A stretch of 64,000 bases of DNA from an uncultured Bacteroidia bacterium (GCA_902791865.1 CADAXK010000003.1:124001-188000), one strand, 5' to 3'. Counted from the stretch's first letter, positions 23,750-31,628 are shown. Translations and numbers: made by a program. Notes: a model not told the origin generated them from the sequence alone.

Positions 23750-24871
23750 TTACAATATTTTTTTCAGCCACAATTCAAGCACAGGGTCGGCAATGAAGGT
23801 GCCGGCAGTGTCGAAATCGATGAGTTCCTTGTCGGTAAGTGCGGCCTTTATTCTTGCTATGTTGCTGTAGGTTCCGAGCGAATATGTTTCGCGTATTTCC
23901 TTTATTCCGAAATCTTTGTTTACACCATCGAGCAGTGCGCGGAGGAAATTCGTCTGGTAAGATGTGAGACTTTCGGTTTGCTGTAGGAAAAGTTGGGTGT
24001 TTTCTTTTATAAGGTCATCCACCGACCGTTTGAAAATATCTTCGGTTACCTCTTTATCGGTGTTTAGCAGTGTAAGCCATGAAAGTTGCTGAACATACGA
24101 TGGGTTGTATTTTACTATTTCGCAAATCCGTTTGCAGAAATCCTCGCTTATCTTTTTGTTTTCCTTGGCGAATCCTTTGGTTATGTATGGAATCCATGTT
24201 TCTATAGGAATCGGGTCGAGCGGAGCAATGTCACCGAACTTGTAGAACGGGTTGCTTCTGCTCTGGAATATATTTTCGAGCAGGTGTTTCTTGCATCCGA
24301 ATAGGCAATAGCTTGTGTTTTGCTGGTGCTGCCATACCGTGCGCATCCTTTTCTGCACCGAAAGCGATTTTTCGAATTCGCCAATCTGCTGGAACTCATC
24401 TATGCAAACCACTATATGGCATTTCTTTTTTGCCGCTATGCGTTCAGGAAGCCCAAGAATCTCCTCTGGAGTGTGAGTTTTGGGTGTAATGCCGAGAGAA
24501 AGTGATATTTCGGAGTTCGGGTCGGGTGATAGCGCAACCCTTGAAACTATGCGGCCGAGAAAAGATGTCGCCGTATCAACAAACTCCTCAAAACGACTTG
24601 CTGTCTGCCTTAGCACAGCCTCTGCAAAGACATTATAGAAATCGTATTCGCTTCTACACCAAAAAATATCCATGAAAACGACCTTTAGTTTATCGCTTTT
24701 AACCTCTTTTGCAACTTTCTTGACCAAAGATGTTTTTCCCCATCTGCGTGGTGAAATAAGCATAGTGTTTATACCATGCGTAAAGTTGGCTTTAAGTCGT
24801 TTTATTTCGGCTTCCCTTCCTATGAAGTTGTTGTCGCCAATCGATTCTCCGAATAGAAATATCTTGTCCAT
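23750..24871 (-). CDS. AAA ATPase, archaeal-type, with C-terminal winged helix
   Basis: A 373-residue STAND/AAA-like ATPase. It opens with the FIGREAEIKRL box. Walker A is SPRRWGKTSL (residues 40-49) and Walker B is VVCIDEFQQIGEF near 155. An arginine-rich segment RMRTVWQHQ follows, and LFGCKKHLL looks like a sensor region. The C-terminal 100 residues (ALLDGVNKDFGIKEIRETYS ... FIADPVLELWL) form a winged helix, as in archaeal-type orphan ATPases. The nuclease domain usually fused to such proteins is absent; a separate nuclease-like gene follows instead. The promoter overlaps a set of dyad iterons, suggesting autoregulation through the winged helix. Confidence 0.85.
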   Translation of the reverse strand: MDKIFLFGESIGDNNFIGREAEIKRLKANFTHGINTMLISPRRWGKTSLVKKVAKEVKSDKLKVVFMDIFWCRSEYDFYNVFAEAVLRQTASRFEEFVDTATSFLGRIVSRVALSPDPNSEISLSLGITPKTHTPEEILGLPERIAAKKKCHIVVCIDEFQQIGEFEKSLSVQKRMRTVWQHQQNTSYCLFGCKKHLLENIFQSRSNPFYKFGDIAPLDPIPIETWIPYITKGFAKENKKISEDFCKRICEIVKYNPSYVQQLSWLTLLNTDKEVTEDIFKRSVDDLIKENTQLFLQQTESLTSYQTNFLRALLDGVNKDFGIKEIRETYSLGTYSNIARIKAALTDKELIDFDTAGTFIADPVLELWLKKIL

Positions 24872-24892
24872 ATTTAGAGTTGTTTCTCACCG

Positions 24893-24921
24893 CAAATATA
24901 CAACTTTTTTTAGTAACACAA
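24893..24921 (-). promoter_or_regulatory. Promoter of the ATPase/nuclease-like operon
   Basis: Minus strand: -33 TTG (24921-24919), 18-bp spacer, -7 TATATTTG (24900-24893), 21 bp before the start codon. The -33 lies inside the first 15-bp iteron, so a protein bound there would compete with RNA polymerase. Confidence 0.7.
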
Positions 24922-24960
24922 CATTGTGTCACACAAATTTGTATCATACAACTTTGTGTG
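24916..24960. promoter_or_regulatory. Iteron array I: three 15-bp dyad repeats
   Basis: Three head-to-tail 15-bp units start at 24916, 24931 and 24946 with consensus ACACAANNTTGTGTC; each is itself a near-palindrome (ACACAA/TTGTGT). Extra half-sites AGTTGT (24878-24883) and ACAACT (24900-24905) flank the -7 box. They overlap the ATPase promoter and look like operator sites. Confidence 0.8.
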
Positions 24961-25042
24961 ATGTGTATTATATTGAATAATAATAACTTATGGGTGTAAA
25001 TATTTGTAAAATGTCACTATTATTTTTATTAAAATCAATCTA

Positions 25043-25087
25043 ACACAAACTTATATCACACAACATTGTATCACACAGGTTTGTGTC
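25043..25087. promoter_or_regulatory. Iteron array II: three 15-bp dyad repeats
   Basis: Units at 25043, 25058 and 25073 (ACACAAACTTATATC, ACACAACATTGTATC, ACACAGGTTTGTGTC) match array I in length, consensus and orientation. The array ends 41 bp upstream of the -33 element of the toxin-antitoxin promoter. The 82 bp between the arrays are AT-rich and otherwise featureless. Confidence 0.8.
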
Positions 25088-25128
25088 AACCTTGTTTCAG
25101 CATCTGCCAATATATTGTTGATTTTAGA

Positions 25129-25158
25129 TTTGCATATATCAAAAATGTTATAATTTTG
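25129..25158 (+). promoter_or_regulatory. Promoter of the toxin-antitoxin pair
   Basis: -33 TTTG (25129-25132), 18-bp spacer, -7 TAATTTTG (25151-25158), 25 bp before the antitoxin ATG. Confidence 0.7.
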
Positions 25159-25183
25159 CATTATTGAATATAACCATTGAGTT

Positions 25184-25351
25184 ATGAATGAGAATGTTAA
25201 ATGCCAAGAAATGCCTTGTTTGCGTACACGAGAAGAAATGATGAAAATATCTAAAGAACGGATGCGTGACATTATTGCAGGAAAAGAACAAACTCTTTCG
25301 CATGATGAGGCGATGAAGTTGATTAACCAAGCTATAGCAGAGGCTATATGA
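25184..25351 (+). CDS. Putative antitoxin, 55 residues
   Basis: A small frame reading MNENVKCQEMPCLRTREEMM at its start and ending NQAIAEAI. It is charged and helical, with no recognised DNA-binding fold. Its last four bases (ATGA) overlap the start of the ParE/RelE-like toxin gene, the standard arrangement of type II toxin-antitoxin pairs, and it follows a good promoter. The antitoxin role rests on position only; the family is not one I can name. Confidence 0.65.
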   Translation: MNENVKCQEMPCLRTREEMMKISKERMRDIIAGKEQTLSHDEAMKLINQAIAEAI

Positions 25352-25674
25352 ATGTAAAGTGGTCAGAGCGAGCATTAACTGAATTTACAGCAACAGCAGT
25401 TTATATTGCAAGAGAATTTGTACAGCGTACTGCTCAAAAAGTGAGTGATGAAATAAATAATGCAGTTACGAACATTTCAAATTTTCCAGAAATAGGTGCC
25501 GTAAGTTTCTCAGATGATGAAACTGGGGTCGAATTTCGTGAGTTGCAAAGTTATCATAATAGTGTTGTGTATGCAATTTACAGCAATAGTATTTATATTG
25601 TAAGTATTTGGAATAATCGTCAAAATCGCGACAGCTTATATTTGGCTTTAAGGCAAGAAGCAAAAGAGTTTTGA
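25348..25674 (+). CDS. ParE/RelE-family toxin
   Basis: A 108-residue protein of the ParE/RelE superfamily. Typical features are an N-terminal strand and helix pair (VKWSERALTEFTATAVYIA), FPEIGA at the turn, RELQSYHNSVVYAIY strands, and the final IYIVSIWNNRQNRDSL strand, which aligns with the family's catalytic or gyrase-contact edge. ParE-like members poison gyrase and RelE-like ones cut mRNA; the sequence alone does not decide. It overlaps the small upstream frame by four bases. The pair diverges from the ATPase operon across the iteron region. Confidence 0.85.
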   Translation: MNVKWSERALTEFTATAVYIAREFVQRTAQKVSDEINNAVTNISNFPEIGAVSFSDDETGVEFRELQSYHNSVVYAIYSNSIYIVSIWNNRQNRDSLYLALRQEAKEF

Positions 25675-25734
25675 TCATATTTTAAACATTTCCAATATTA
25701 TATCCCCCTTCTTAAAATTTCCTTAAATTTATTA

Positions 25735-25765
25735 TTGCATAAAAACATTTATTAATCTATTTTTG
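25735..25765 (+). promoter_or_regulatory. Promoter of rseC
   Basis: -33 TTG (25735-25737), 20-bp spacer, -7 TATTTTTG (25758-25765), 25 bp before the start codon. Confidence 0.65.
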
Positions 25766-25790
25766 CAATCGTTATTATTGTATTTGTAAA

Positions 25791-26213
25791 ATGTCCGAAT
25801 CGGCAGAAATATCGCACAAGGGAACTGTGAAGTCAATCGCTGGCAGCACCGCCATCGTTGAGATTATGGTGTCGTCGGCTTGCGCCACCTGCAAGGCTAC
25901 ATCGTTCTGCGGTTCAAGCGAATCGGGCAGCAGGGTCGTCGAGGCCCAGCTTATGCAAGGACAGGAAATTTCCGTAGGCGACGAGGTAAATGTAAAGATG
26001 ACGCAGACGATGGGCACCAAGGCCGTGCTTATCGGCTATGCGCTTCCGTTTGTGGTGGTGATGATTGGACTTTTCGTGCTGATTGGAATTGGTGTGAACG
26101 AAGGAATCGCCGCATTGGTATCGTTGGTTCTGCTCACGGCATACTATGTTGTGCTGTATCTGCTGAGAGACAGGATAAAGAAGGTTTTTAACTTTAGGGT
26201 TGAAAGATTGTAA
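25791..26213 (+). CDS. rseC: RseC/MucC-family SoxR-reducing system protein
   Basis: A 140-residue inner-membrane protein. The soluble N-terminal part has the four-cysteine cluster ACATCKATSFC near residues 29-39, preceded by SIAGSTAIVEIMVSS; two membrane helices follow (about 78-100 and 103-125). RseC-like proteins work with Rnf electron carriers, and in Bacteroidota the gene usually sits directly before rnfB. Here a terminator and a PIN-toxin pair separate the two. Start ATG is 25 bp after the -7 box. Confidence 0.88.
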   Translation: MSESAEISHKGTVKSIAGSTAIVEIMVSSACATCKATSFCGSSESGSRVVEAQLMQGQEISVGDEVNVKMTQTMGTKAVLIGYALPFVVVMIGLFVLIGIGVNEGIAALVSLVLLTAYYVVLYLLRDRIKKVFNFRVERL

Positions 26214-26257
26214 GTTTTATATATACGAGCAAGAAAATTTAATTTGGGGAATATCCG

Positions 26258-26288
26258 AAAAGTCCGGCGATTGTCGGACTTTTTTTTG
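26258..26288 (+). terminator. Rho-independent terminator after rseC
   Basis: AAAGTCCG (26258-26265 or within one base) pairs perfectly with CGGACTTT (26275-26282) around an 8-9-base loop and continues into T residues to about 26287. Confidence 0.88.
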
Positions 26289-26352
26289 AATTGCCATATC
26301 AAAATACTATGCAAAAAACAAATTATAAAAGACGAAATGAAAGTTATGTTTT

Positions 26353-26385
26353 TTGGTGTGCAATTTATTTTTTTGTTACCTTTGC
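26353..26385 (+). promoter_or_regulatory. Promoter of the PIN-toxin pair
   Basis: -33 TTTG (26353-26356), 21-bp spacer, -7 TACCTTTG (26378-26385), 15 bp before the ATG at 26401. It is also the closest recognisable promoter upstream of rnfB. Confidence 0.7.
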
Positions 26386-26400
26386 AAAAAATTCGTTAAA

Positions 26401-26526
26401 ATGGAAAAGAAGGTTGCAAAACAAAAGAAGCGTATGCCCAAGCGAATGTCGAAACTTGGGATGTGGATGATGCAGAATAAGGGTGGCATTGTCGTTGTTG
26501 TTGACAGAAGAGCGGTAAACAAATGA
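26401..26526 (+). CDS. Putative antitoxin, 41 residues, basic
   Basis: The frame encodes MEKKVAKQKKRMPKRMSKLG followed by a short tail ending DRRAVNK. It is strongly basic for its size. It overlaps the PIN gene by four bases (ATGA) and directly follows a full promoter, so it is very likely expressed. Small proteins in this position act as VapB-type antitoxins, but no DNA-binding fold can be recognised in 41 residues; assignment is by context. Confidence 0.6.
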   Translation: MEKKVAKQKKRMPKRMSKLGMWMMQNKGGIVVVVDRRAVNK

Positions 26527-26936
26527 GGTATCTTATAGACACTTGTTTGTTTGTGAGCATAATCGAAGGTCGGCAAGTCAGCGATGATGTTGAATATATA
26601 TTGTGCGACTACGAAAACCTCATATATGTAAGTTCTGAAAGTATAAAAGAGATTACCCATTTATTCCAAAACGGGAAAATACAATTTCAGAAAGGCAAAA
26701 AGCCTGCCGACTTTGAAATATTTGATTTCGTTGAAAACAAACTTAATATGGTTGTGAAATATGTGGCGAAAGAACATTTGCAGACTATGGCGAAATTGCC
26801 AGTAGTGTCTGACCACAACGACCCGAGCGACAGACTCATCATTTCGCAAGCAATAACAGAGAATATGCCACTAATTAGCAGTGACAGTAAATTCCCTAAA
26901 TACCAGAAATATGGACTTAATCTAATAAAACTATAA
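26523..26936 (+). CDS. PIN-domain ribonuclease toxin (VapC-like)
   Basis: A 137-residue PIN domain. Acidic active-site residues are visible in order: D6 in YLIDTCLF, a glutamate in SSESIKEI (E39 or E43), the aspartate pair in DPSDRLIISQA near residues 99-103, and the aspartate of LISSDSKF near the end. PIN toxins cut RNA and are held by the protein encoded just upstream. The gene overlaps its putative antitoxin by four bases. The pair splits rseC from rnfB, which are usually neighbours. Confidence 0.9.
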   Translation: MRYLIDTCLFVSIIEGRQVSDDVEYILCDYENLIYVSSESIKEITHLFQNGKIQFQKGKKPADFEIFDFVENKLNMVVKYVAKEHLQTMAKLPVVSDHNDPSDRLIISQAITENMPLISSDSKFPKYQKYGLNLIKL

Positions 26937-26940
26937 ATCA

Positions 26941-27020
26941 TCAAACAAATAAACAACATCAAACAACCATAAACATAGAAACAATTAGAAACATAGAAAC
27001 TTAGAAACCCAGAAACAAAG
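26941..27020. repeat. Degenerate short-repeat array 5
   Basis: Drifting units such as CATAGAAAC, TTAGAAAC and ATCAAACA occupy the gap between the PIN gene and rnfB; no -7 box is visible in it. Confidence 0.65.
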
Positions 27021-27054
27021 AATAACAAAAATAATAATTTAAATCAGTGAATTT

Positions 27055-27972
27055 ATGGAGATTGTAATTTGGACTGTGATACCTTTGTGTGCGCTAGGAA
27101 TAGTGTTAGCAATAATACTGTTCTTTGTTGCCAAGAAATTCAAGGTAGAAGAGGACCCGCGCATCGACGAGGTTGAGGCCTGTCTGCCGGGTGCAAATTG
27201 CGGCGGATGCGGATTCCCGGGTTGTAGGGGTTTGTCGGAAGCCGTTGTTAAGAGCGGTAATCTCGATGGCAAGTACTGCCCTGCAGGCGGTAATGCTGCT
27301 ATGAGCAAGGTTGCTGCCGTTATGGGACTTGTAGCCGAGGAAAAGGAACCTATGGTTGCAGTCGTTAGATGCTGTGGCTCGCACGACAAGCGTCCGCAGA
27401 CATCGACCTACGACGGAGCCAAGACCTGCGCTATCGCTCACGCTACATCGAGTGGCGACACCGGATGCCAGTACGGTTGCCTTGGCTATGGCGACTGCGT
27501 TGCCGGATGCCATTTCGGTGCAATATCTATTAACCAGGAAACGGGACTTCCCGAAATCGACTACGACAAGTGCGGTGGTTGCGGTGGTTGCGCCAAGATG
27601 TGTCCGCGCGGCGTTATCGAGGTAAGACCTCGTGGCAAGAATGACCGTCGCGTTTATGTAGGCTGCATCAACAAGGACAAGGGTGCCGAGGCTATGAAGG
27701 CTTGCAAGGCTGCTTGTATCGGTTGCGGCAAGTGCGCAAAGGTTTGCCCGTTCGAGGCTATCACCGTCGAGAACAATGTTGCATATATCGACTTCACAAA
27801 GTGCAAGTCGTGCCGCAAGTGCGTTGCCGAATGCCCGACAGGTGCAATCAACGCTGTAAACTTCCCGCCTAAGCCGGCAACTCCGCCAGCACCAAAGCCC
27901 GAAGTTCAGCCAGCTCCTGCACCAGCACCAGCCGAAGCTACAGTGGTAGAAAACAATGTAAATAACAACTAA
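27055..27972 (+). CDS. rnfB: Rnf complex iron-sulfur subunit RnfB
   Basis: Peripheral ferredoxin-like subunit that takes electrons from ferredoxin into the Rnf complex. The 305-residue protein has one N-terminal membrane helix (about 3-25), then the ANCGGCGFPGC four-cysteine cluster (about 46-58). Ferredoxin-type clusters follow at CGGCGGCAKMCPRG, CIGCGKCAKVCPF and CKSCRKCVAECPTG. A proline/alanine-rich tail of about 25 residues closes it. It is first of six rnf genes in the order B-C-D-G-E-A, the usual Bacteroidota order. Confidence 0.95.
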   Translation: MEIVIWTVIPLCALGIVLAIILFFVAKKFKVEEDPRIDEVEACLPGANCGGCGFPGCRGLSEAVVKSGNLDGKYCPAGGNAAMSKVAAVMGLVAEEKEPMVAVVRCCGSHDKRPQTSTYDGAKTCAIAHATSSGDTGCQYGCLGYGDCVAGCHFGAISINQETGLPEIDYDKCGGCGGCAKMCPRGVIEVRPRGKNDRRVYVGCINKDKGAEAMKACKAACIGCGKCAKVCPFEAITVENNVAYIDFTKCKSCRKCVAECPTGAINAVNFPPKPATPPAPKPEVQPAPAPAPAEATVVENNVNNN

Positions 27973-27976
27973 ACTC

Positions 27977-27982
27977 AGGAGG
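27977..27982 (+). promoter_or_regulatory. Strong Shine-Dalgarno before rnfC (GTG start)
   Basis: AGGAGG lies 7 bp before the GTG start of rnfC. Perfect Shine-Dalgarno sequences are rare in this window and in Bacteroidota generally; here it supports the GTG start, which also gives the family-typical MLRTFPKGGVHP N-terminus. Confidence 0.8.
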
Positions 27983-27989
27983 ACTCATC

Positions 27990-29318
27990 GTGTTAAGAAC
28001 TTTTCCAAAAGGTGGTGTTCATCCACAAGAAAATAAGATTTCAAAAGGAAATCCTATCGAAAGAATAGAACTGCCCAAGCAGGTAATGATTCCTATCGCA
28101 CAGCACATAGGTGCTCCTGCCGAACCGGTTGTTGCCAAGGGCGACACCGTAAAGGTCGGACAGCTCATCGCTAAGAGCACCGGATTCGTATCGGCAAACA
28201 TTCACTCGTCGGTATCGGGTACTGTTGCAAAGATTGAGAAGACAATCGACACTTCGGGCTACAAGAATACTTGTATCTTCATCAATGTCGAAGGCGACGA
28301 ATGGCTCGAAACCATCGACCGCACTCCCGACCTGAAGACCGAAATCACAATGAGCGCCGAAGAAATCCGCGCCAAGATTGCCGAATGCGGTATAGTTGGT
28401 ACTGGCGGTGCAACTTTCCCGGCTCATGTTAAGTTGTCGGTTCCACAGGGAAAGAAGTGCGAGCACCTTATTATAAATGGTGTTGAATGCGAACCTTACC
28501 TTACTGCCGACCACCGTCTTATGCTCGAGCATACCGAAGAAATCATGGTTGGCTGCAAGATTATACAGAAGGCTACCGGTGCCGAAAAAATCATCATCGG
28601 TATCGAGAACAACAAGCCCGATGCAATAGCCAAGATGACCGAGGCTGCAAAGAAATATGGAATCACCGTTATGCCTTTGAAGGTTAAATATCCGCAAGGT
28701 GGTGAAAAACAGCTCATCAAGGCTACCGTAAACCGCGAAATTCCTGCTCCTCCAGCATTGCCTATTGATGTTGGCTGTGTGGTACAGAATGTTGGTTCTA
28801 CCTTCGCAATCTACGAAGCAGTACAGAAGAACAAGCCTCTGTTCGAGCGTGTTGTAACTGTAACAGGTAAGTCGGTTAAGTCGCCGAAGAACATACTTGC
28901 AAGGGTTGGTACTCCATTGAGCCACCTCATTGCAGCAGTTGGCGGTTTGCCCGAAGACACCGGCAAGGTAGTAAACGGCGGACCTATGATGGGTAAGGCT
29001 GTGAAGTCGCTCGAAGTACCTGTAACAAAGGGTACCTCAGGCGTGCTGATGTTCAAGCAGAGCGAAAGCGAGCGTATGGAAGAAAGTGCTTGTATCCGCT
29101 GCGGAAAGTGCGTAAGCGCTTGCTGCATGGGTCTTGAACCTTACTTGCTCAAGAACCTCGCCAAGATTCGCGACTTCGACGCTTTGAAGGAAGAAAGAGT
29201 GCTCGACTGCATCGAATGTGGTTCGTGCAGCTTCACCTGCCCGGCAGGAATTCCTATTACCGATTACATCCGCTACGGTAAAGCGACAGTAACAAAAATT
29301 TTAAGGTCTAAAAAATAG
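27990..29318 (+). CDS. rnfC: Rnf complex NADH-binding subunit RnfC
   Basis: Carries the NAD and flavin site where NAD+ is reduced. The 442-residue protein starts with FPKGGVHPQENK, contains the Rossmann-like GIVGTGGATFPAHVK and NGVECEPYLTADHRLM (NADH/FMN binding as in the Nqo1 fold), and ends with two four-iron clusters, CIRCGKCVSACC and CIECGSCSFTCPAGIP. The GTG start is fixed by a 6-base Shine-Dalgarno sequence. rnfB ends 17 bp upstream. Confidence 0.96.
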   Translation: MLRTFPKGGVHPQENKISKGNPIERIELPKQVMIPIAQHIGAPAEPVVAKGDTVKVGQLIAKSTGFVSANIHSSVSGTVAKIEKTIDTSGYKNTCIFINVEGDEWLETIDRTPDLKTEITMSAEEIRAKIAECGIVGTGGATFPAHVKLSVPQGKKCEHLIINGVECEPYLTADHRLMLEHTEEIMVGCKIIQKATGAEKIIIGIENNKPDAIAKMTEAAKKYGITVMPLKVKYPQGGEKQLIKATVNREIPAPPALPIDVGCVVQNVGSTFAIYEAVQKNKPLFERVVTVTGKSVKSPKNILARVGTPLSHLIAAVGGLPEDTGKVVNGGPMMGKAVKSLEVPVTKGTSGVLMFKQSESERMEESACIRCGKCVSACCMGLEPYLLKNLAKIRDFDALKEERVLDCIECGSCSFTCPAGIPITDYIRYGKATVTKILRSKK

Positions 29319-29326
29319 TAACAGCT

Positions 29327-30322
29327 ATGGCAGATAATAGATTAGCAATCGCAATGTCACCGCACGTTCACAGCAACGAATCGGTGAAAAAGATAATGTA
29401 CAGCGTGGTAATTGCGCTGTTACCGGCCTTCTGCGTATCGGTTTACTTCTTCGGACTCAACGCTATCAGGGTTACTTTAATCTCGATAGTTGCTTGTATG
29501 GCTGTTGAATGGCTGATTCAGAAGTTCTTATTGAAGGGAAAGACCACTATTTTCGACGGTTCTGCAATCGTTACAGGTATGCTTCTGGCATTCAATGTTC
29601 CTGCAAACCTCGACTGGTGGATTATTGTTATAGGTGCAATCGTAGCAATAGGCATCGCAAAGATGACTTTTGGCGGACTTGGCAACAACCCGTTCAACCC
29701 TGCAATCGTAGGTCGTGTATTCTTGCTCATTTCGTTCCCGTCGCAGATGACAACCTGGCCGACTCCGCAGCCGATTTGGGACATCAAGGCTCTCGATGCA
29801 GTAACAGGTCCAACTCCACTGGGACTTCTCAACGAAGGTCAGATGGTTGACTACAACTATATGGATATGTTTATCGGCAACATGGGCGGTTCGCTCGGCG
29901 AAATGTCGGCAATAGCACTGCTCATCGGCGGTATCTTCCTGCTTATCCGCAAGGTTATAACCTGGCATATTCCAGTTGCAGTTCTCGGAACTATGGCTGC
30001 TTTCTCGGCAATCCTCTGGGGCGTTGACCCGACCAAGTATGCCGACCCGCTGTTCCATATCCTCGCCGGTGGTGCCCTGCTCGGTGCTATCTACATGGCA
30101 ACCGATATGGTAACTTCGCCAATGACTGGCAAGGGAATGTTGGTTTACGGTGTTGGTATCGGTATCATCACCATCTTAATCAGAACCTGGGGTTCATATC
30201 CGGAAGGTATGTCGTTCGCAATCCTTATTATGAACGCACTTGTTCCGCTGATTAACAACTGGTGCAAGCCGAAGCGTTTCGGTGAGGTTGTAAAACCGCC
30301 AAAGGAAGAGGTAAAGAAATAA
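29327..30322 (+). CDS. rnfD: Rnf complex membrane subunit RnfD
   Basis: Integral membrane subunit with covalently bound FMN, part of the ion-pumping module. The 331-residue protein has about nine hydrophobic helices. The flavinylation site is expected in ATDMVTSPMTGKG near residues 262-274, where a threonine carries FMN in the family. GGLGNNPFNPAIVGRVFLL is a conserved family block. Eight bases separate it from rnfC and 25 from rnfG. Confidence 0.94.
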   Translation: MADNRLAIAMSPHVHSNESVKKIMYSVVIALLPAFCVSVYFFGLNAIRVTLISIVACMAVEWLIQKFLLKGKTTIFDGSAIVTGMLLAFNVPANLDWWIIVIGAIVAIGIAKMTFGGLGNNPFNPAIVGRVFLLISFPSQMTTWPTPQPIWDIKALDAVTGPTPLGLLNEGQMVDYNYMDMFIGNMGGSLGEMSAIALLIGGIFLLIRKVITWHIPVAVLGTMAAFSAILWGVDPTKYADPLFHILAGGALLGAIYMATDMVTSPMTGKGMLVYGVGIGIITILIRTWGSYPEGMSFAILIMNALVPLINNWCKPKRFGEVVKPPKEEVKK

Positions 30323-30347
30323 TTGTGGAACCTAAAAAAGAATTATC

Positions 30348-31046
30348 ATGGCAAAGAAACAAAGTTCTTTAATAAATATGGTGCTCACGCTGTTCGTGAT
30401 TACAGTAGTGGCAGCCGTGGCTCTCGGTTTCGTATATTACTTTACCCAGGAGCCTATTGCACAGGTGAAAGAAAAGAAGTTGAACGAAGGTCTTATGAAG
30501 GTGCTCCCTGCATTCGACCATCAGGTAGCCGAAGAAGTTGAAGGCGTTCCAACCTACAAGGCATTCGACGCTAACGAACAGTTAGTTGGAACAGCTGTAG
30601 AGGTTGTTACCGACAAGGGTTTCGGCGGCGATGTAAAGGTTTTGGTAGGTTTCGATACCGAAGGCAAGATTTTCGGATACACCGTTTTGGAACATAAGGA
30701 AACCGCCGGTCTTGGTTCGAAGATGGGCGACTGGTTCCAGGAAGGCGGAAAGGGCAATGTTATAGGCAAGGACCTTTCGACTCCTGCAAAGGTAAAGAAG
30801 GACGGTGGCGATGTTGACGCTATCACAGCAGCAACAATCTCGTCGCGTGCTTTCTGCGATGCTCTCAACAAGGCTTACGCAACCTACGTTAATACAGTTG
30901 GCAGCTGCGTATCTACTAGTATGGTAATCCTTACAGATGAAACTGGCAGATGCGACACATTAAAAAATGTTGAGACTATATGCAAGACTGCAAATGACAG
31001 TTTTACTGTTACATTTAAAGAAGAAGGAGGACAGGACAATGAATAA
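30348..31046 (+). CDS. rnfG: Rnf complex FMN-binding subunit RnfG
   Basis: Periplasm-facing flavoprotein anchored by one N-terminal helix (about 8-30). The 232-residue protein has the FMN_bind domain with [14 protein letters not shown] and the flavinylation motif [12 protein letters not shown] (about residues 161-172), where the threonine before I/S is modified. The C-terminal tail of about 50 residues (after YATYVNTVG) is longer than in enterobacterial RnfG. Its last 8 bases overlap rnfE. Confidence 0.94.
   Translation: MAKKQSSLINMVLTLFVITVVAAVALGFVYYFTQEPIAQVKEKKLNEGLMKVLPAFDHQVAEEVEGVPTYKAFDANEQLVGTAVEVVTDKGFGGDVKVLVGFDTEGKIFGYTVLEHKETAGLGSKMGDWFQEGGKGNVIGKDLSTPAKVKKDGGDVDAITAATISSRAFCDALNKAYATYVNTVGSCVSTSMVILTDETGRCDTLKNVETICKTANDSFTVTFKEEGGQDNE
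31024..31030 (+). promoter_or_regulatory. Strong Shine-Dalgarno before rnfE
   Basis: AAGGAGG inside the end of rnfG, 8 bp before the rnfE ATG at 31039. This is the second perfect Shine-Dalgarno in the rnf operon. Confidence 0.75.
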
Positions 31047-31617
31047 CTGGAAGAATTTCACTAAGGGTTTCATAAAGGAGAACCCCGTATTGGTAATGTT
31101 GCTCGGTTGCTGCCCGACACTGGGAACCACCACATCGGCAATCAACGGCTTGAGCATGGGTCTTGCGACGACATTCGTCCTCGTATGCTCCAACATAGTA
31201 ATATCGCTAATCAAGAACCTTATCCCCGACAAGGTGCGTATTCCATCGTACATTGTTGTAATCGCATCGTTCGTAACGGTAATCGACTTGCTTATGCAGG
31301 CTTACTTGCCGGGTATTTACGAAACATTGGGATTGTTCATTCCGCTTATCGTTGTAAACTGCATAGTTCTCGGTCGTGCCGAGGCGTTTGCATCGAAGAA
31401 CGGTGTTTGGGCATCCTGCGTCGATGGTTTGGGAATGGGCTTGGGCTACGCACTTGCACTTATGATTTTGGGTGCTGTACGTGAAGTTCTCGGTAGCCTG
31501 TCAATCTTCGGATGGCAGTTCATTCAGGCCGACGGAATTCTCGTATTCGTGCTTGCACCGGGTGCATTCTTCGGATTGGCATATTTTATAGCAGTAGTAA
31601 GAAGGTTTAACAAATAA
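31039..31617 (+). CDS. rnfE: Rnf complex membrane subunit RnfE
   Basis: A 192-residue integral membrane protein with six helices, homologous to RnfA and NqrD. Marker segments are [19 protein letters not shown] near the start, where a cysteine contributes to the intramembrane iron centre, and [13 protein letters not shown] in the middle, where a second cysteine sits. ATG at 31039 was chosen because it begins the family N-terminus and follows a Shine-Dalgarno; an upstream in-frame ATG at 30967 would add 24 residues from within rnfG. Confidence 0.95.
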   Translation: MNNWKNFTKGFIKENPVLVMLLGCCPTLGTTTSAINGLSMGLATTFVLVCSNIVISLIKNLIPDKVRIPSYIVVIASFVTVIDLLMQAYLPGIYETLGLFIPLIVVNCIVLGRAEAFASKNGVWASCVDGLGMGLGYALALMILGAVREVLGSLSIFGWQFIQADGILVFVLAPGAFFGLAYFIAVVRRFNK

Positions 31618-31628
31618 AATTTACGACT

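Noticed and set aside
24916..25087. Possible CRISPR array
   Set aside because: The 15-bp units are head-to-tail without spacers, and each is a near-palindrome; this fits operator or iteron sites, not CRISPR repeats.
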